Shown one piece after another: positions 42,923 through 54,932 of a stretch of 64,000 nt of DNA (within the stretch, counting starts at the first letter, position 1; the number at the start of each line of letters is the position of its first letter). The notes beneath the pieces are model-generated. The model saw only the letters and a program-made list of their open reading frames with translations, did no database searches and was not told the origin of the DNA. The position numbers and the translations under genes are program-made. The stretch is from the NCBI RefSeq assembly GCF_043290135.1, contig NW_027464588.1, positions 4,703,501 through 4,767,500 on the forward strand, given 5' to 3'. The DNA is from Rhipicephalus microplus. Lineage: Eukaryota > Arthropoda > Arachnida > Ixodida > Ixodidae.

Positions 42923-44417
42923 GTAACGGCAATGCTTCAAACAATCAGTCCTCTCTTTTTATATCGATTAATGCATGTGAACTGCGGATAACATATGAGA
43001 CGAGTGACTGAGGCTGAAACCTCTAATTTCACACTTTTCTCGCCAGTAAAAAACGAGCAAACACTTTTTGTTTTACGGCTATATTGTTACGCCAACTATA
43101 AGTACTGATTTTTCTCAATAATGTTTGTGTGTTAGAATAAATATTATGCGCACGTACGGTGTTCGACGTGCCTACATAATTCACTTTCGAGAATGACCAT
43201 AGTATAAAAGGTAAATAGAGATAACTCACTGATGTGAGGCAGTCTTCTCTATTGCTAAATCCTGAATAAGCTTTAGAACCGGTATATATTAATAAAACGC
43301 TATCCCACTATATTGGCTGGATCTAATATCCATGGCTTATAGGTCTGTTTTATTTATTTTTGTAAGTAAATGATTTAGAACAATATTTTTTAGGAATTGG
43401 AATAAGCTGTGAGTTTTGTAGCAGCTAAGTGATGCATAAGTGCGTTGTTTTAACTGCTAGGATTATATTTAGGCTTGGGCAAACACTATGTAAACTTTAC
43501 AAAATCATTCCCGACTAACGTGCGAAATGTATTTTCAAATAAAGCGTTAATAAAGAAACCAGCTGTACTACGCACTAGTATCAGTAATTTTTTGTTTTTT
43601 TTTATAAAAAGGGGAAGTACAAGAGAGACTGCCATAAATTACAGTGGACGGGCATGTATCTGCAACAATGTAACAGTGGCTCTGACATATGAGCCTTCAC
43701 ACAAGGTATTGCTCACCGTAAACCATGGAAAAAGAAGGTTCTCGCACGAAGGACGGCCACTGTGCCTTTCAGCATTGTTGATCGCGGCAACTTGGAACGC
43801 CAGTTTTGCTGCTTTTACTGTCGAAGCAGACGTACGTGGCGCTCTGAGACTGGAACATGTTCTCTCGTCTGACTGTGTCACCTTTCCTCTAGTGCGAATC
43901 ATATTTTCGTGGCTCTACAAGAAGGCTTACAATCTTGACATAAGAAAGTGTAGTTCTCCTAAGCGGGCTACACGCGCCGTTATTCAAGTGACACCGCGAC
44001 GCTAGAACAAAGGAAAATTCCTCGAAGAGAGCGTGTCCTCTCTGACCTGCTGTTCTTTGTGTGCAAACGATAAGTGTGTAGCAAGCAAAAAAGGCCCACA
44101 AGAGACGACAAGACAACCTGATCAACTTAAAACTTCTAAAGTACATAGTGACAAGTAACGCACAATTTTTAAAATCTTGGAGTGTGATTAGGCGTCAAAC
44201 CGTCCTGTTTTCTTCGATGGCATTGAGAGTCATTGAACATCCAAAGTTGCTAGAGTCAGTGTTTCGACGAGTAAACTCGTCATCGCTAAGAGATCAAGGC
44301 AGCTTGCTCCGATGAACACGAGTGCAAATGTCAAAACATAAGCTTCAGAACCACCCAATTTTTGAGTATTTCCCATGTTTTCAAGTTTACCTCTTCTCTG
44401 AAGCTTTGCGCCTTTAA
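42923..44417. other. Unassigned stretch with a motif-free 176-codon open frame
   Basis: The plus-strand frame 43475-44005 is long, but it shows no domain, signal peptide or splice structure, and an opposite-strand open frame overlaps it. The part from about 43690 to 44130 is GC-richer and could be an unidentified repeat. No gene is called. Confidence 0.35.
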
Positions 44418-44990
44418 TTCAAAGACGAAAGTCTTTCTTGGGGAACCCCGACGCAAAACTTTTCGTCTGTCTGTCTGTCTGTACATTTGTCTGTTTGTCC
44501 AAACCTAACAGCACCAGGTACTTGAAATGGTCGACCCCAACCGCAGCGCCCGCCAATGTTGCTAGCATTCAGGCTTGTGCAATTGTCAATTATTAAGCAA
44601 TTATTGCTCATGTCTGGGGCACTATAACAACCCATATATATTCTCCATGTGCATCTTCTACTAGAAAAGAAATGCACAAGTAATTTTAAGGACCGTAGCG
44701 CTTATCACGCGGCGCTGACCATGCAACGCTTGCACGAAAAAGCGAGTGTTTCCAACGCTTTGCTAAGACGAGACGGTGGTGGCACCTACCCGTAGCTTTG
44801 CGTTCTACACCTTATAACCTCTGAGACGGGCGCGCACACCCATCTCAGAGCCACACGCTTCGTTTTCCAAGAAAACTACCAGATGGCGCTCATGTCTCAC
44901 GTGTAACATGACTTTACGCACTCGCTCACCTCCGCTGTTCGCTCGAGGCACTCTAACGAAGCGCCTCCAGAATACAATTCACCGGTTTTC
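44418..44990. repeat. Composite repeat with GAAA-capped hairpin and (CTGT)n
   Basis: Begins with AAAGAC-GAAA-GTCTTT, a 6-bp stem closed by a GNRA-type tetraloop sequence. A (CTGT)n run follows at about 44463-44485, then GC-richer sequence without coding signal up to about 44990 (it includes gatggcgctcatgtctcacgtgtaac). A related AAGACGAAAGTCT word occurs at 58535-58550 on the minus strand. It is probably a dispersed repeat; the family is not known to me. Confidence 0.4.
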
Positions 44991-45689
44991 TTGCACAGAA
45001 CATCAAATTCTCTCTACACGCAAGATTATCATTTTTCGACGACATTTGTAGATTACATGCAGATACGGGACCAATTTTTTTGACTGAATGTGGCACGCAC
45101 ACAAACGCTTCTTAGAAAAAGACAGAAGCAGCACATTGTCTGAAGAAACAAAGAAGGCCTGCCACACAATTCTAGAAATAACCAACATTTTTTTACATTT
45201 CACTCTTTCAGCGTCAAGTAACTTTGTCATAACAAGAACTATTTTTAGTTATTTAATCATATTCGGAAAGTGTGAATGTGCTTCTATTAAGGTTGCAACA
45301 TAATGATGACATTCATTACTTTCCTGTATTAGAGGTTATACCTAAGTTGTAAATGCGATTGCCGGTCAGAAGTATCGTTATCTTTTCTCTTTACCGTACC
45401 ATGTTAACGGAGAAACGGAGTTTCTTATGTCTAGGTGGCCTACACTAAGGAAGGTTGAGTGCGCGAATACATACGATGATTTATAACCGCTAACATTGGG
45501 TACAGAGTCCTATACGGGACAGCTTACGCCTTGGAAAAAAATTGTGTGCGTGAGAATTCGGCTCTATATATTTCATTATATTTGCTTCATTTTACCTGCG
45601 GTCACTTTTCCATTCATTGTTGTTATGGCGTATTAAATCAAGCATAACGTGGTTAACGTCTCTGCTTTTCCACTACCTCATGCACTTTT
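44991..45689. other. Unassigned AT-rich stretch
   Basis: No gene or repeat recognised. Two overlapping opposite-strand open frames (about 45003-45303) have no motif. Confidence 0.4.
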
Positions 45690-45954
45690 AGGGGCAAAGC
45701 TCCTCAATCCATGGATTTGTCAGTGTATGTCTGTGACCCGTTCATAACCACCTATTTGTATGACTCACTCAGCAGGTGGCGTGAGTGACAGACAGACAGA
45801 CGGATGGATGAATGGACAGATGAATAGACAGACAGATAGACTGACATACAGAAGGACAGATTGACGGACGGGCGGACGGATGGACAGAGAGATAGACGGA
45901 CGAATGAACAGACAGACGGGCAGACAGACGACAGACAGGCAGGTGGACACTCGT

Positions 45955-46013
<59 letters not shown>

Positions 46014-46045
46014 GGCAGGCAGGCAGGCAGGCAGGCAGACAGACA

Positions 46046-46078
<33 letters not shown>

Positions 46079-46215
46079 TCAGGCAGACAGACAGACAGAC
46101 ACATGAACAGACAAACAGGCAGAAGACCGCATGCACGGACGTAGCACGGACGGGTGGACGGAACACTAAGGCTTGGACAGACGGATGAACGCTTCACCCC
46201 ATTGATCATTCAGGC
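45690..46215. repeat. CAGA/GGCA tetranucleotide satellite with GGGGCAAAGC-type arms
   Basis: The core 45786-46170 consists of GACA/CAGA and GGCA units, uninterrupted for more than 15 copies in the middle. It is flanked by ttttaggggcaaagctcc on the left and, on the right, gcttcaccccattg, whose reverse complement is caatggggtgaagc. The same arm words frame the satellite at 8713-9410, where the right flank reads gcttcgccccactc. All apparent proteins (CLSVCLPACL in one direction, QTDRQTDR in the other) are artefacts of the tetranucleotide repeat. Confidence 0.65.
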
Positions 46216-49200
46216 CGTGGATATGCTGTGATTTTTTTCTTTTTCACTGATTGCTCTCAGGGAAAAAATATCTTGAGTTTACATCATCTTTCATTCAAGA
46301 GTTACATGCAACTGCTTGTGCAATAACGTTCCGCAACATAAAAATGTGCAAAGAAAACTACCTGCAACCATGCAGGCGGCTTCACCCAACCACCAGCATC
46401 GTTATATGAACCGCGCTAGGCGGAATTCTCAGCAGTTCAAGTTTCGGTTGGTGAAGGGTTTCTTCTTTAGAATTTTTTTTCACTTTTTGCATCGCTTCCT
46501 GTTTTCTACTGTGCGACCTCAATAATGACCTCTAATGAGTTTAGTCGGAGGCCATCGCCTAACTTCCGTAACATGGGGCAATTTGGCACCACTTGATTGC
46601 TTCAGCGCCAGAAATATGGTAAATTTTAGGTTTTCTTCACTGCACATGAAGGTTTGTAAGCTTACGTGAGCTTAATACCATTTAATGATACAATGAGACG
46701 TAATACACAAAAGTACCAAGAACATTCGAAGTATAATAAATGAGTGATGATGTTCCACACTTCAATACTTTCTACGCTGTGGAAATGGCGGTCTAGCGAC
46801 AAATGAATGAGAAGCAATCATGTCGTGCTGCTTCCATGACGTTCACCTACAAATTATGATTGCGTACTTTAATTAACAAAAAAATCTCTGTGGGACTGCT
46901 CGGCTGACGTTGACTTGGAATTAACATTGGTTTCAACAGCATACATGGCGAAATCAGCAGCAGGCAATGTTTAGTTGACCTTATTGCCAAAGCACACGTA
47001 GCATTAGCTTGAATAACAAGAAAAAAGGGGCTGTATATTGAAATGTTAACTTCAGGATGAAGCAAGAAAAAGATGAAACCTAAAGACTTCTAAATACAGC
47101 TGCAAGAAGCAGGACCGTACTACAGCGCGTGAATGATACGTGACATGCTTGTACAATAAACAATCACCAACTAAAATTTACAAAGAATTACTTGCCCTTT
47201 TATATGTATTCAGTATTGTTTTTTTTCTCGGAAAGGCACAAAGTTTGGGCGAAATTTCGGTAAAAGTACACTAGCGGTCATATTGCCAGTCTGATAAGCC
47301 CAGCTGCGCTGGTGCTTTGACAGCTACCTCATTTCCTTTCGTTTAGTTCTTTTGCGGCAACAAATAGCACCCAAGAGATAACACACTGGTTCATTCTCAT
47401 TGCGCTAACGATGTAATCGCACAAAATGCGTGCTGAGACGGCTATCAACATGGCTATCGCCATAGCCAGGCTAAAAGCTTAGATGGCAACACAACCGATT
47501 GGTTGGCTTTGTCCACTTAGAACATACGTAAAACTGGCGAATACATTCATAATATTAGTTCACGTAATCAGGCTATTTATTTCTTCGGCTATGAGCACGA
47601 CAGACACATCAGAAACAGCAGAAGCTAAGTGCCGACGTATAAGAAACATCAGAAACACCAGCGCCGAATCTTCTGAAAAGATCTTAGTTGCAAATTCTAT
47701 TATAGTTTGGTATTGCTGGACAGACAATATGTTTCCTTGAGGGAACATCTGAATACGTAATTGAACTCGCCGTTTTTATTACTCGGGCACATTTGAGCAC
47801 CAGGTGCTTTGAATAATCATACGGTCAAGCAGCCGAAAATCTGTGATTCTTGCAAATTACTCTTTCACAGTTCGCTTGTGTCTCAACAGCTTTGACAAAC
47901 TTTCTCGGAAAGGAAATGCTTTCGAGTCATTACAAATCCTTGTGAGCCTGAAAGTATTCGCATTTGTGATGAGAAATAAAGAGTACTGATTCTCTAACAA
48001 CGCACAATTAATCAACGAGAAACATGTGTATATGTGCGGTGCACCAAATCAACAGCAACCTTTCTTCTTCTAGTAGTCCTTTGTTGCACCGTAAGCACTC
48101 GTATTACATATAATACATGCCAAGTTTTTTTGCTATTTGCTCCATTTCTCGTTTTGTTTGTAAAGTTGGCGTTGTAGCGTTATTCTAAAATGCCAATGCT
48201 CGTCAAATTGCAAATCTGTATAAAGCTCAAAGGAATCCCAGAAACGAACAATGTCGAGTTTTCATTTCCTCCTCACTGTACTCACATCTATTACGCATTC
48301 GTTTTTCTATAACCATCTGCGCTCATCCACCACAGTTAGAAAAAGTGACGTACGCAATTAAGGAAAGAGGTGCGCTGAGAGTCAGCGTGCCTGCTCAATG
48401 CAGCGAAAATTGCCTCACTGCTGGATCGATTCCGTCTTTCCATGCGTTGCACCACGATGTTCACTCATCCCCAGCCAAACATGTCTGTTCCTCTTTTATC
48501 TTCTTCGCATTTTTTTACGAACTATCGACGCGTTCCCGAGAGGGTAACGCTGTGTTTAGGTGCTGTATCAAAGGCGCAATGATCTCCAGGAACAAAAAAA
48601 GGCTATCTTAAAGAATGAGGTGCTTGTGGCATGGTCACAGCTGTTCAGGCACACACTAATACAAGAGCTTGTAGTGGATTTCTGTTTTTCTTTTTTCTAT
48701 TTTTATGGGGCCTCCTGAAGTCAAGAACTTTCAGCAAAGAAAAAAAATTCATACTCTGCCGCTTGGCATGTGCGCTTGGTATGTCCATTTTCACACCGAG
48801 CAGTAAAACAGCAGCAAAAAAATAACAAAAAAAAAACCGTGTATTACAAACTACCGGTAACTAAGGCCTTCGAAATAGAATCATGCGGGTAAAAAGCAGG
48901 ATATGCTGAATTGCTAGTGACTGAACTGCTTGAACTCTTCACTCTAGCCCCTTCCTGGTTTCGGCGATAGTTGTGACCTTTCAGCACATATGTGAAACTT
49001 CATTGAGGTTTTTTATTCTTCTCGATAGCTTAAAGAAACATCCAGAAAGAGCAAATATCAGTTGTTTGGAAGGAGAGAGAGAAACAGAGAGGCAACAAAT
49101 GTTGGTGTCATTTTCGCACGACGTGCTTTGCTGTGTTTGTAAGTTTTCGGCAGATTAACGTTACTGTTCAGCAATTTCCTACTGGATCACAGCCTGTGAG

Positions 49201-50432
49201 AATGCACAAATTCCGGAAAATATTTAACCCATGGTATCGCAGTACACATAGGCACAATAACCAACAAAGATTTGAGAGCAATCACGTATGGTAGGAACAA
49301 TTACAAAGCAAAATCACTAGAAGACCGACACACGTCGACGAAGTTAAGTGAAAACAAACGCACGAGGAGGTGGATTTAGGTAGCTTAAAAAGAAAAATCT
49401 GCGGATGTCCTCATTTCTTCGGCTGCGCCACCACTTCAAGAGCAAGCAGCAAATAATGAAGACACGAACGAAATTGCATTTTCTTGTTTCTAAAGAAGGG
49501 AAAGATTAAAGACCTGGCAGCCGTTCATGACATTCAGTAAGTGTGAGCGTTGGTTTGTTTTTAACAGAATGTCTCTGAGATCAAGATATGTGCTGCTGGC
49601 GAGATTCAGCGTTTTGTGTACTATAACTAATTGTGTGTATGGGATGATTTTGTGCTTTTGTATTGTGTGCTTCGGATGATTATACGCAACATTTATATAT
49701 GTTCAATGTACAGTTTCATATATTTAGTGTTGCTTACAACTTTCACCTTACTGTAGCAGAACCCTTCCACATATATCTTTATATACATGAATCGGGGGAG
49801 GGGGGCACCAAGGAAATCGCTGAAGCTTGCTTCGAGAAAGTAGAAAACTGGGGATTTTGTAGAATTTTAGGATTCTATATTGTTTCGCTTCTACATGTAA
49901 ATGTTTGTTTCTGTATTGTGCATAAATTAGGTAGAATAGTCATTCTTCCTCCAAGTGGAGCAATGTAAGCTTATTGGTGCATATTTGAATAGGTGGTATT
50001 TCAGCGCTGGCGAAGACGAGGCCAACAAAGAAGAGACACTGGGTACTATGGTAAAATATGCAAGATTTTCCGTCTTGAGGCTTTGACAAAAGTTATTGTG
50101 AGACGAAACAACAATTCACTCACGTAATTTTTGTTTTCACATCGCACAATGAAGGTATTATTTTCAGGGTCAGTTCAGAGTGAAGCACGTGGCAAACCCA
50201 AGTTTAAATGGCATGCTGAGGCAACTGAAAGTCGACAATTATATTCACCAAGGTAATCCGATTGAAGCGCGAGATTTCGTAAAGTCAAACTAACGTCATC
50301 TCAATGTTTCTTCTGTATGTGTGACAGAGTAAAATTATTCTTGTTAAGACTGATTTGTTAATATGCTTTCAGTAATACACTGATTAGTATGGACGTGTTT
50401 GAGTGTCCTGTGAATCTGGCGTCTCCACCGGT
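46216..50432. other. Unassigned 4.2-kb stretch, no supported gene
   Basis: AT-rich DNA with short open frames (up to 101 codons) and poly-A and poly-T tracts. No exon, RNA gene, SINE or LINE signature could be read. It may hold introns or control DNA of genes outside the window. Confidence 0.4.
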
Positions 50433-51075
50433 GTCTTTTTACTTTTTTATTTTTTTATTTCCAAATACTGCAGGCCAACTTGGCCATAGCAGGAGGGGCA
50501 GTACACATATAAGAACACAATATAAGGATGGCTTAATACTTAAGATGGTACAATTTGGAACTAGATTGATGAAGTAACAATTGAATCATAAAATTAAAAA
50601 CGCTCATACATAGAGAATATAAAACAGCATCAGCACTGAGAAAAGAAATAATCTAACAAATTACATGTCCTTCCAGAGCTTTGAGGAAGTTAGGCGACGT
50701 AATTACTGAATTTGAAAGTCTGTTCTGATCCTCTATTGTTTTGGGAAAGAAGCTATTTTGGTGTGACAGCATTAGCAAAAATTGGTTTCAGTGCATGAGG
50801 TCTTGTGTTTCTTGTTCTTCTTGTGTTAAAAGGAAGAGATAGCCATCAAACTTTCGCTACATTATAAATGGCACTGCTCTGAGCACAGCACATAAACACA
50901 AATACCTAGGCTTAACAATTACGTGCAACTTAAGGTGGGACGAGCCCATTAGAAAAATTACTTCATCTGCCATGCAAAAATAATTTATTCTTGGCAGATC
51001 ACTTCAAATGGCAATATTACCAACAAAGCTCCAAGCCTACAAAACATTAGTCAGGCCTATCCTCAATGGTGTCTA
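50433..51075 (-). mobile_element. 5'-inverted, truncated CR1-like LINE (copy C)
   Basis: Minus-strand 3' end (about 50860-50433): decayed ORF2 C-terminus (a line resembling FFPKTIEDQN and SNYVA), then the family 3' UTR (ctcctgctatggccaagttggcctgcagtattt) and an AAATAAAAAA tail. It is joined to an upstream piece of ORF2 in the opposite orientation (plus, 50880-51070: KYLGLTITCNLRW...LPTKLQAYKTLVRPIL). In intact copies this piece lies upstream of the 3' end on the same strand, so the junction near 50860 is an inversion of the kind produced by twin priming. Confidence 0.7.
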
Positions 51076-51245
51076 CGATAGTGTCTACGGGGCTACGTCG
51101 GGAACTACGACGTAGTCCCTGATAGGGCCGTCTAGCCACGGTGTCGAAGGCACTCCTCGGAGATTGTGCACGTAGTGCGACTGAAGCCGTACTTCACGCG
51201 GAAATGCAACTGCGCATGAGCCTAAGACGTAATGGCATCGTCTTG

Positions 51246-51246
<1 letters not shown>

Positions 51247-51283
<37 letters not shown>

Positions 51284-51372
51284 GCGCACGCACACACACA
51301 CACGCACACACACACACACACACGCACGCACACGCACACACACACGCACACGCACACGCACACGCCCACGCA
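51247..51372. repeat. (CA)n/(CG)-interrupted microsatellite
   Basis: A roughly 125-bp run of CA repeats with CGCG and CGCACA interruptions. The apparent His/Thr and Val/Cys proteins in it are artefacts. Confidence 0.95.
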
Positions 51373-53280
51373 CACATACTTACATACATACATGAAAAGA
51401 ATATCGGCGTGTTCACTCCATCATTAAGAGCTCTCGCAAGACCACAATTGCCATAGAGCAACCGTTGTGACATACATTCATTGCCATAAAATAGAGGCCA
51501 GCAACACTGCGTACACCCATTTCATAAATATGCTTTTGATTGCGAAAGAAGCAGCCATGCACGAAGGCCATTATGTGTTCCTGTTAGATCAACACATGAA
51601 AGAAAGTCTTGCTCTTCCTATCGCAAATAAATAAATGCTGTCTGACTCACACACACACAAAAACAAATCTTTGACAACAACCTAAAATTATATAGAAGGT
51701 TTATGCTCAGCCGTAAGTACTCAGTCGACCATGTCCTTATAGATGTCCACCCAGGCTGTCATTTAGAGATTATACAGGGTCTAGTGCTTGCGGAACGATA
51801 ATTTATGCAGACAGCACAGCGCTCCTCTATTTAACTGAAGAGCTAAACAAAACTACGGCAGCCCATCTCGGACAAAATATTATACCGCAGTGCGGAAACA
51901 AACCTGTGGTAGTGAATAAAGGAAGAATAAAGTGAACTGTAGAACAGAGGTAATGACGGGAGAAATCTAAGAAATATTAGGAATGCTGTGTCAAATTTAT
52001 ATACGAATTCTCGCCAGCAGTGCGCACACCATCTCCCCTCACAAGAAATAAAGACAGAGACCCACGATAACACTTTGCAAATGACGCTACTAAATCTTCA
52101 TCGCCGTTAAAATGATTACGGCATATCTTTTTCCATGCCAGAAGTGAAATTGCAATATTGTCGGGCTTTATTCTGCTCCTAAATCTGCATTTCTAAGCCG
52201 CAATCTTCCGGCATTCATCATAGTGCAGGAGAGGCGGGATGTATAAAGCATTCAATAGTGCGAACGACACCACCACTCAAATAAAGAGATTAGGTGCGAG
52301 ATATAAATCGTAATTTTCCTTTTAGCGAATATCGAGCCGCATTTAGTATCTGCGACAGCCAAAGAAAAAATCCTCATCCTCAGGATCCCACACCAACAAG
52401 ATGACCAGCAAGTGTAGCCTAGGTTATCAAAAGATCCGTAGCTCAGTCAGACTCACTAATAGAATAGGATTTGCTTTAGCATTTTTGTTATCAACCATGC
52501 AGGCAACATAAATCCAAAACGATCAGAAAAAACAAAACATGCATTTATAAGTGTTCATGGTGAACTAAGTTTTTTATAAAAGCATCAAAAGAAATAGTCC
52601 CGTTTTCATGAGCAGACGACGCTAGTGTTGCTCAAGCGTGTTTACTTGAAACACGCGTGTAGTCATTCGATACACGTAATTTCGTTTTAATGAAAAGATA
52701 ACAGCAAATATGACTGTAAATTACGACTTCCGTTGTCCACATCAGGATCACGACTTTACGTCTTATGTGCACTGCAGGATGAAAACCTATTCGAATTATT
52801 TTTAATTCTCTCTGCCCTGTTAGGGCCTAGTAATTTCTTTAGTATGCACTTGCTTTTTAGACATCACTGCCCACGGCCAGGTTTTTAATATCTTGGTATG
52901 CATTTCATATCTTGGTATGCATTTCGGCACTCCAATAACCATAGTCTGTACTTGGCCTTACATGACCTATCCCGGTCATCTATTGATATACAAATCCCAT
53001 TAGAAGCTTTAGTGACGAACACAAAGAATTTGTTAGCATGTGCGTGCCTTTTCTTTCGTTGTCATTAAAAGTGTTTCATGCCGGCCAGGCACTTATCTAC
53101 CAACTTGTACAAAGCGAAGTACAAACACGGCTCAAGCGAAGAACAGCAGAAATTTTTTTGACAAATACTAGCGCTGAATACAAACAATACTGATTTGTTC
53201 TACATTGAACTATTATATTACATATCGTAGGAACTGCATTTCAATTGTACTGCCGTTTTATCGCCCCCTATTTAGCTTTT
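51373..53280. other. Unassigned stretch with a possible LINE RNase H relic
   Basis: At about 51765-51880 (plus) a frame reads YTGSSACGTIIYADSTALLYL, vaguely like the YTDGS start of a LINE RNase H domain, but nothing else supports it. A 19-bp unit (atatcttggtatgcatttc) is duplicated in tandem at about 52888-52925. Otherwise no gene or repeat. Confidence 0.3.
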
Positions 53281-53490
53281 TGTGCAGGGATTAAACTGAC
53301 TGAAACCTGAACTAAAGCCCTTGGCAATTGGCATAAACAAGGTAGCACTTAGATTAAACTCACTGGCACGTGGCCTAACTGAGTTGGGGCTTGGAATTAA
53401 TGTTTGGCACATGGATTAATTGGCTTGGCGCTCACATTATTTCAATGGCATGCGCATTATTGAAGCTGGCACTTGGAATAAAGTGAGTGG
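53281..53490. repeat. Degenerate 21-22-bp minisatellite
   Basis: About 8 to 10 diverged units around the pattern ctGGCACtTGGattAaa, e.g. ctggcacgtggcctaactga, ttggcacatggattaattgg and ctggcacttggaataaagtg. Spacing of the GGCAC-like words is 20-22 bp. Confidence 0.6.
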
Positions 53491-54660
53491 GAAAACCTGT
53501 AGACTGTTGCAGGTACTCGATGCAGCGTGGTTTTGTCTAATGGTACACAATATAATGCAGCATGCATAAAGCAAGCAGAAATGAATGAATTGCGTCGAAG
53601 GAGTGAGGAGAAAGTGGAGTTCTAGTGGTTATATCGGAAGTGGGTGGATGATACTTTTGTACTTAGGTTTTGTGGTGCTTGCCGCAAAACCGTCAAGAAG
53701 CAAGGTGTTCGTATATACGCTTTCGTAGGACCAAGAAAGGCGCACGATATCCAAGCGCATTTGTGAATGGTGACAATGGTCAAGATACATTCTTGCTGGA
53801 AGAACTGTTCATCGCAGTTCATAAACAGCGGCGTCTGAGCAAGTTTGTATCATGTGGATGGTCTTCCAATAAATGAATAGTAACCATGCTTCTTCACCAT
53901 TGTGTTCACACAAAAAGGTGCCAACTTTCTGTGCTTTTCTTTGAATATACCACAAAGGCCTTAGTGGCGTTAATGTTGTACAAGAGCGTAGATGGCATAT
54001 AAAGGCTAAATAACAACGTTTTTTCAACGAAAATCTCAACCACACAGTCCGTTTTGTTGACTATATGGCTGCCGATAGAACATGCTCTTTTAAAGCTGTA
54101 AACATTTGATAGTTTGATGAGGGCTACTTGCTTCGTTACTGAAATAATAAACCCCCATAAAGATGTTCTTAAAATATCATAAACGTTTAAATTTTGAAAA
54201 CAAGGAGCCATTACAAAATTCAAAGGGGGACGTAAAAAATGATGCTGGTGTTGAGTATTCCTTTAATCGTTTACACAGCCACGTGTGACCCATTTTCACA
54301 AAACGCACTACCGGTCACATGGACGAGATGGGCAGTTATACTGCAAAATATTGGTAGTCTTAATGAAAATGCACTTTATTAGGCTAATTATCTGTGCTCA
54401 AACAGAAAAAAACCGCACAATCTTGCAGAAGTTCTGAGCATTTCTAAGCATATTTTATTCCCCTCTCTCTCTCTCTTCGTTCAACATACAGCAAACAAGG
54501 TTTCAAACCGTCTCAAGTCGAACACAAAATTCCACGCAAGAATCAATAGCAATTTTTTGTGTATCCCGCATGAACTTCGTTGCGCCGGTCATTGTTCAAA
54601 ATGAACACAAGCTAAATAGTCCACTTCATGCGCTGAGATTTAAAAGGTTCAGGCACTCCT
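53491..54660. other. Region downstream of the receptor gene; candidate poly(A) signals
   Basis: No separate gene is supported. On the minus strand AATAAA hexamers at about 54454-54459 and 54375-54380 lie 200-290 bp after the natural stop of the receptor frame and could serve its 3' end. An open frame at 53670-53876 (plus) and others on the minus strand have no domain. Confidence 0.35.
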
Positions 54661-54932
54661 TCAACTGTGTCCTAATCTCGCTTTACATAACAACTCGGCG
54701 AAAGCGATGAGGCAGGCCAGACCAAGACCAGCAAGGAGAACGAGGAACACGCCACCGACTGTTCGCAGGCCCAGCTCGCTAGCTGCGTCAGACCTAGATT
54801 TGCCGGCTTCGGTAGTAGGACATCGTTTGAGCGGATCCCGTACTTTCCACCAGCGATCCTTGAATTTTTACAGGGTGCCGCGCTCTTGCAGCCGTAGTAA
54901 TGTTGACGACAGGGAGTTGCGGTACGGAGATC
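54661..54932 (-). pseudogene. Receptor exon 5: end of S2 and M4, interrupted by TAA
   Basis: The acceptor cttgcag precedes GATCTCCG. The split codon G|GA gives G, then SPYRNSLSSTLLRLQERGTL, then TAA (54870-54868), then KFKDRWWKVRD in the same frame. After the stop the frame stays open for 68 codons to the natural TGA (54663-54661). It encodes the family WW segment, a linker with CPTTEAG, and a hydrophobic helix (VGGVFLVLLAGLGLACLIAF) that is M4. The stop sits where the family has an ordinary residue; a single C-to-T change of CAA would produce it. Confidence 0.85.
54868..54870 (-). other. Premature in-frame stop codon (TAA) in receptor exon 5
   Basis: The context on the minus strand is ACC CTG TAA AAA TTC AAG GAT. 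It is the only stop in about 1.4 kb of joined exon sequence before the natural TGA. No alternative acceptor that keeps frame and skips the stop was seen; the nearby AG at 54859-54860 would shift the frame. Confidence 0.85.

Noticed and set aside
43475..44005. Open frame of 176 codons, plus strand
   Set aside because: No recognisable domain, no signal peptide or splice context, and a competing open frame on the other strand; left as unassigned.
45786..46170. Regular short repeats that might suggest a CRISPR array
   Set aside because: The unit is 4 bp without spacers, in eukaryotic DNA; there are no cas genes.
45765..46209. Open frames on both strands (133-146 codons minus, 81-102 codons plus), Cys/Leu/Ser or Gln/Thr/Asp/Arg-rich
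   Set aside because: Products of a CAGA/GGCA satellite; the repeat has no in-frame stops on either strand.
51765..51880. Possible LINE RNase H start (YTGSSACGT)
   Set aside because: Only a few residues match and no neighbouring LINE sequence in the same orientation was found.
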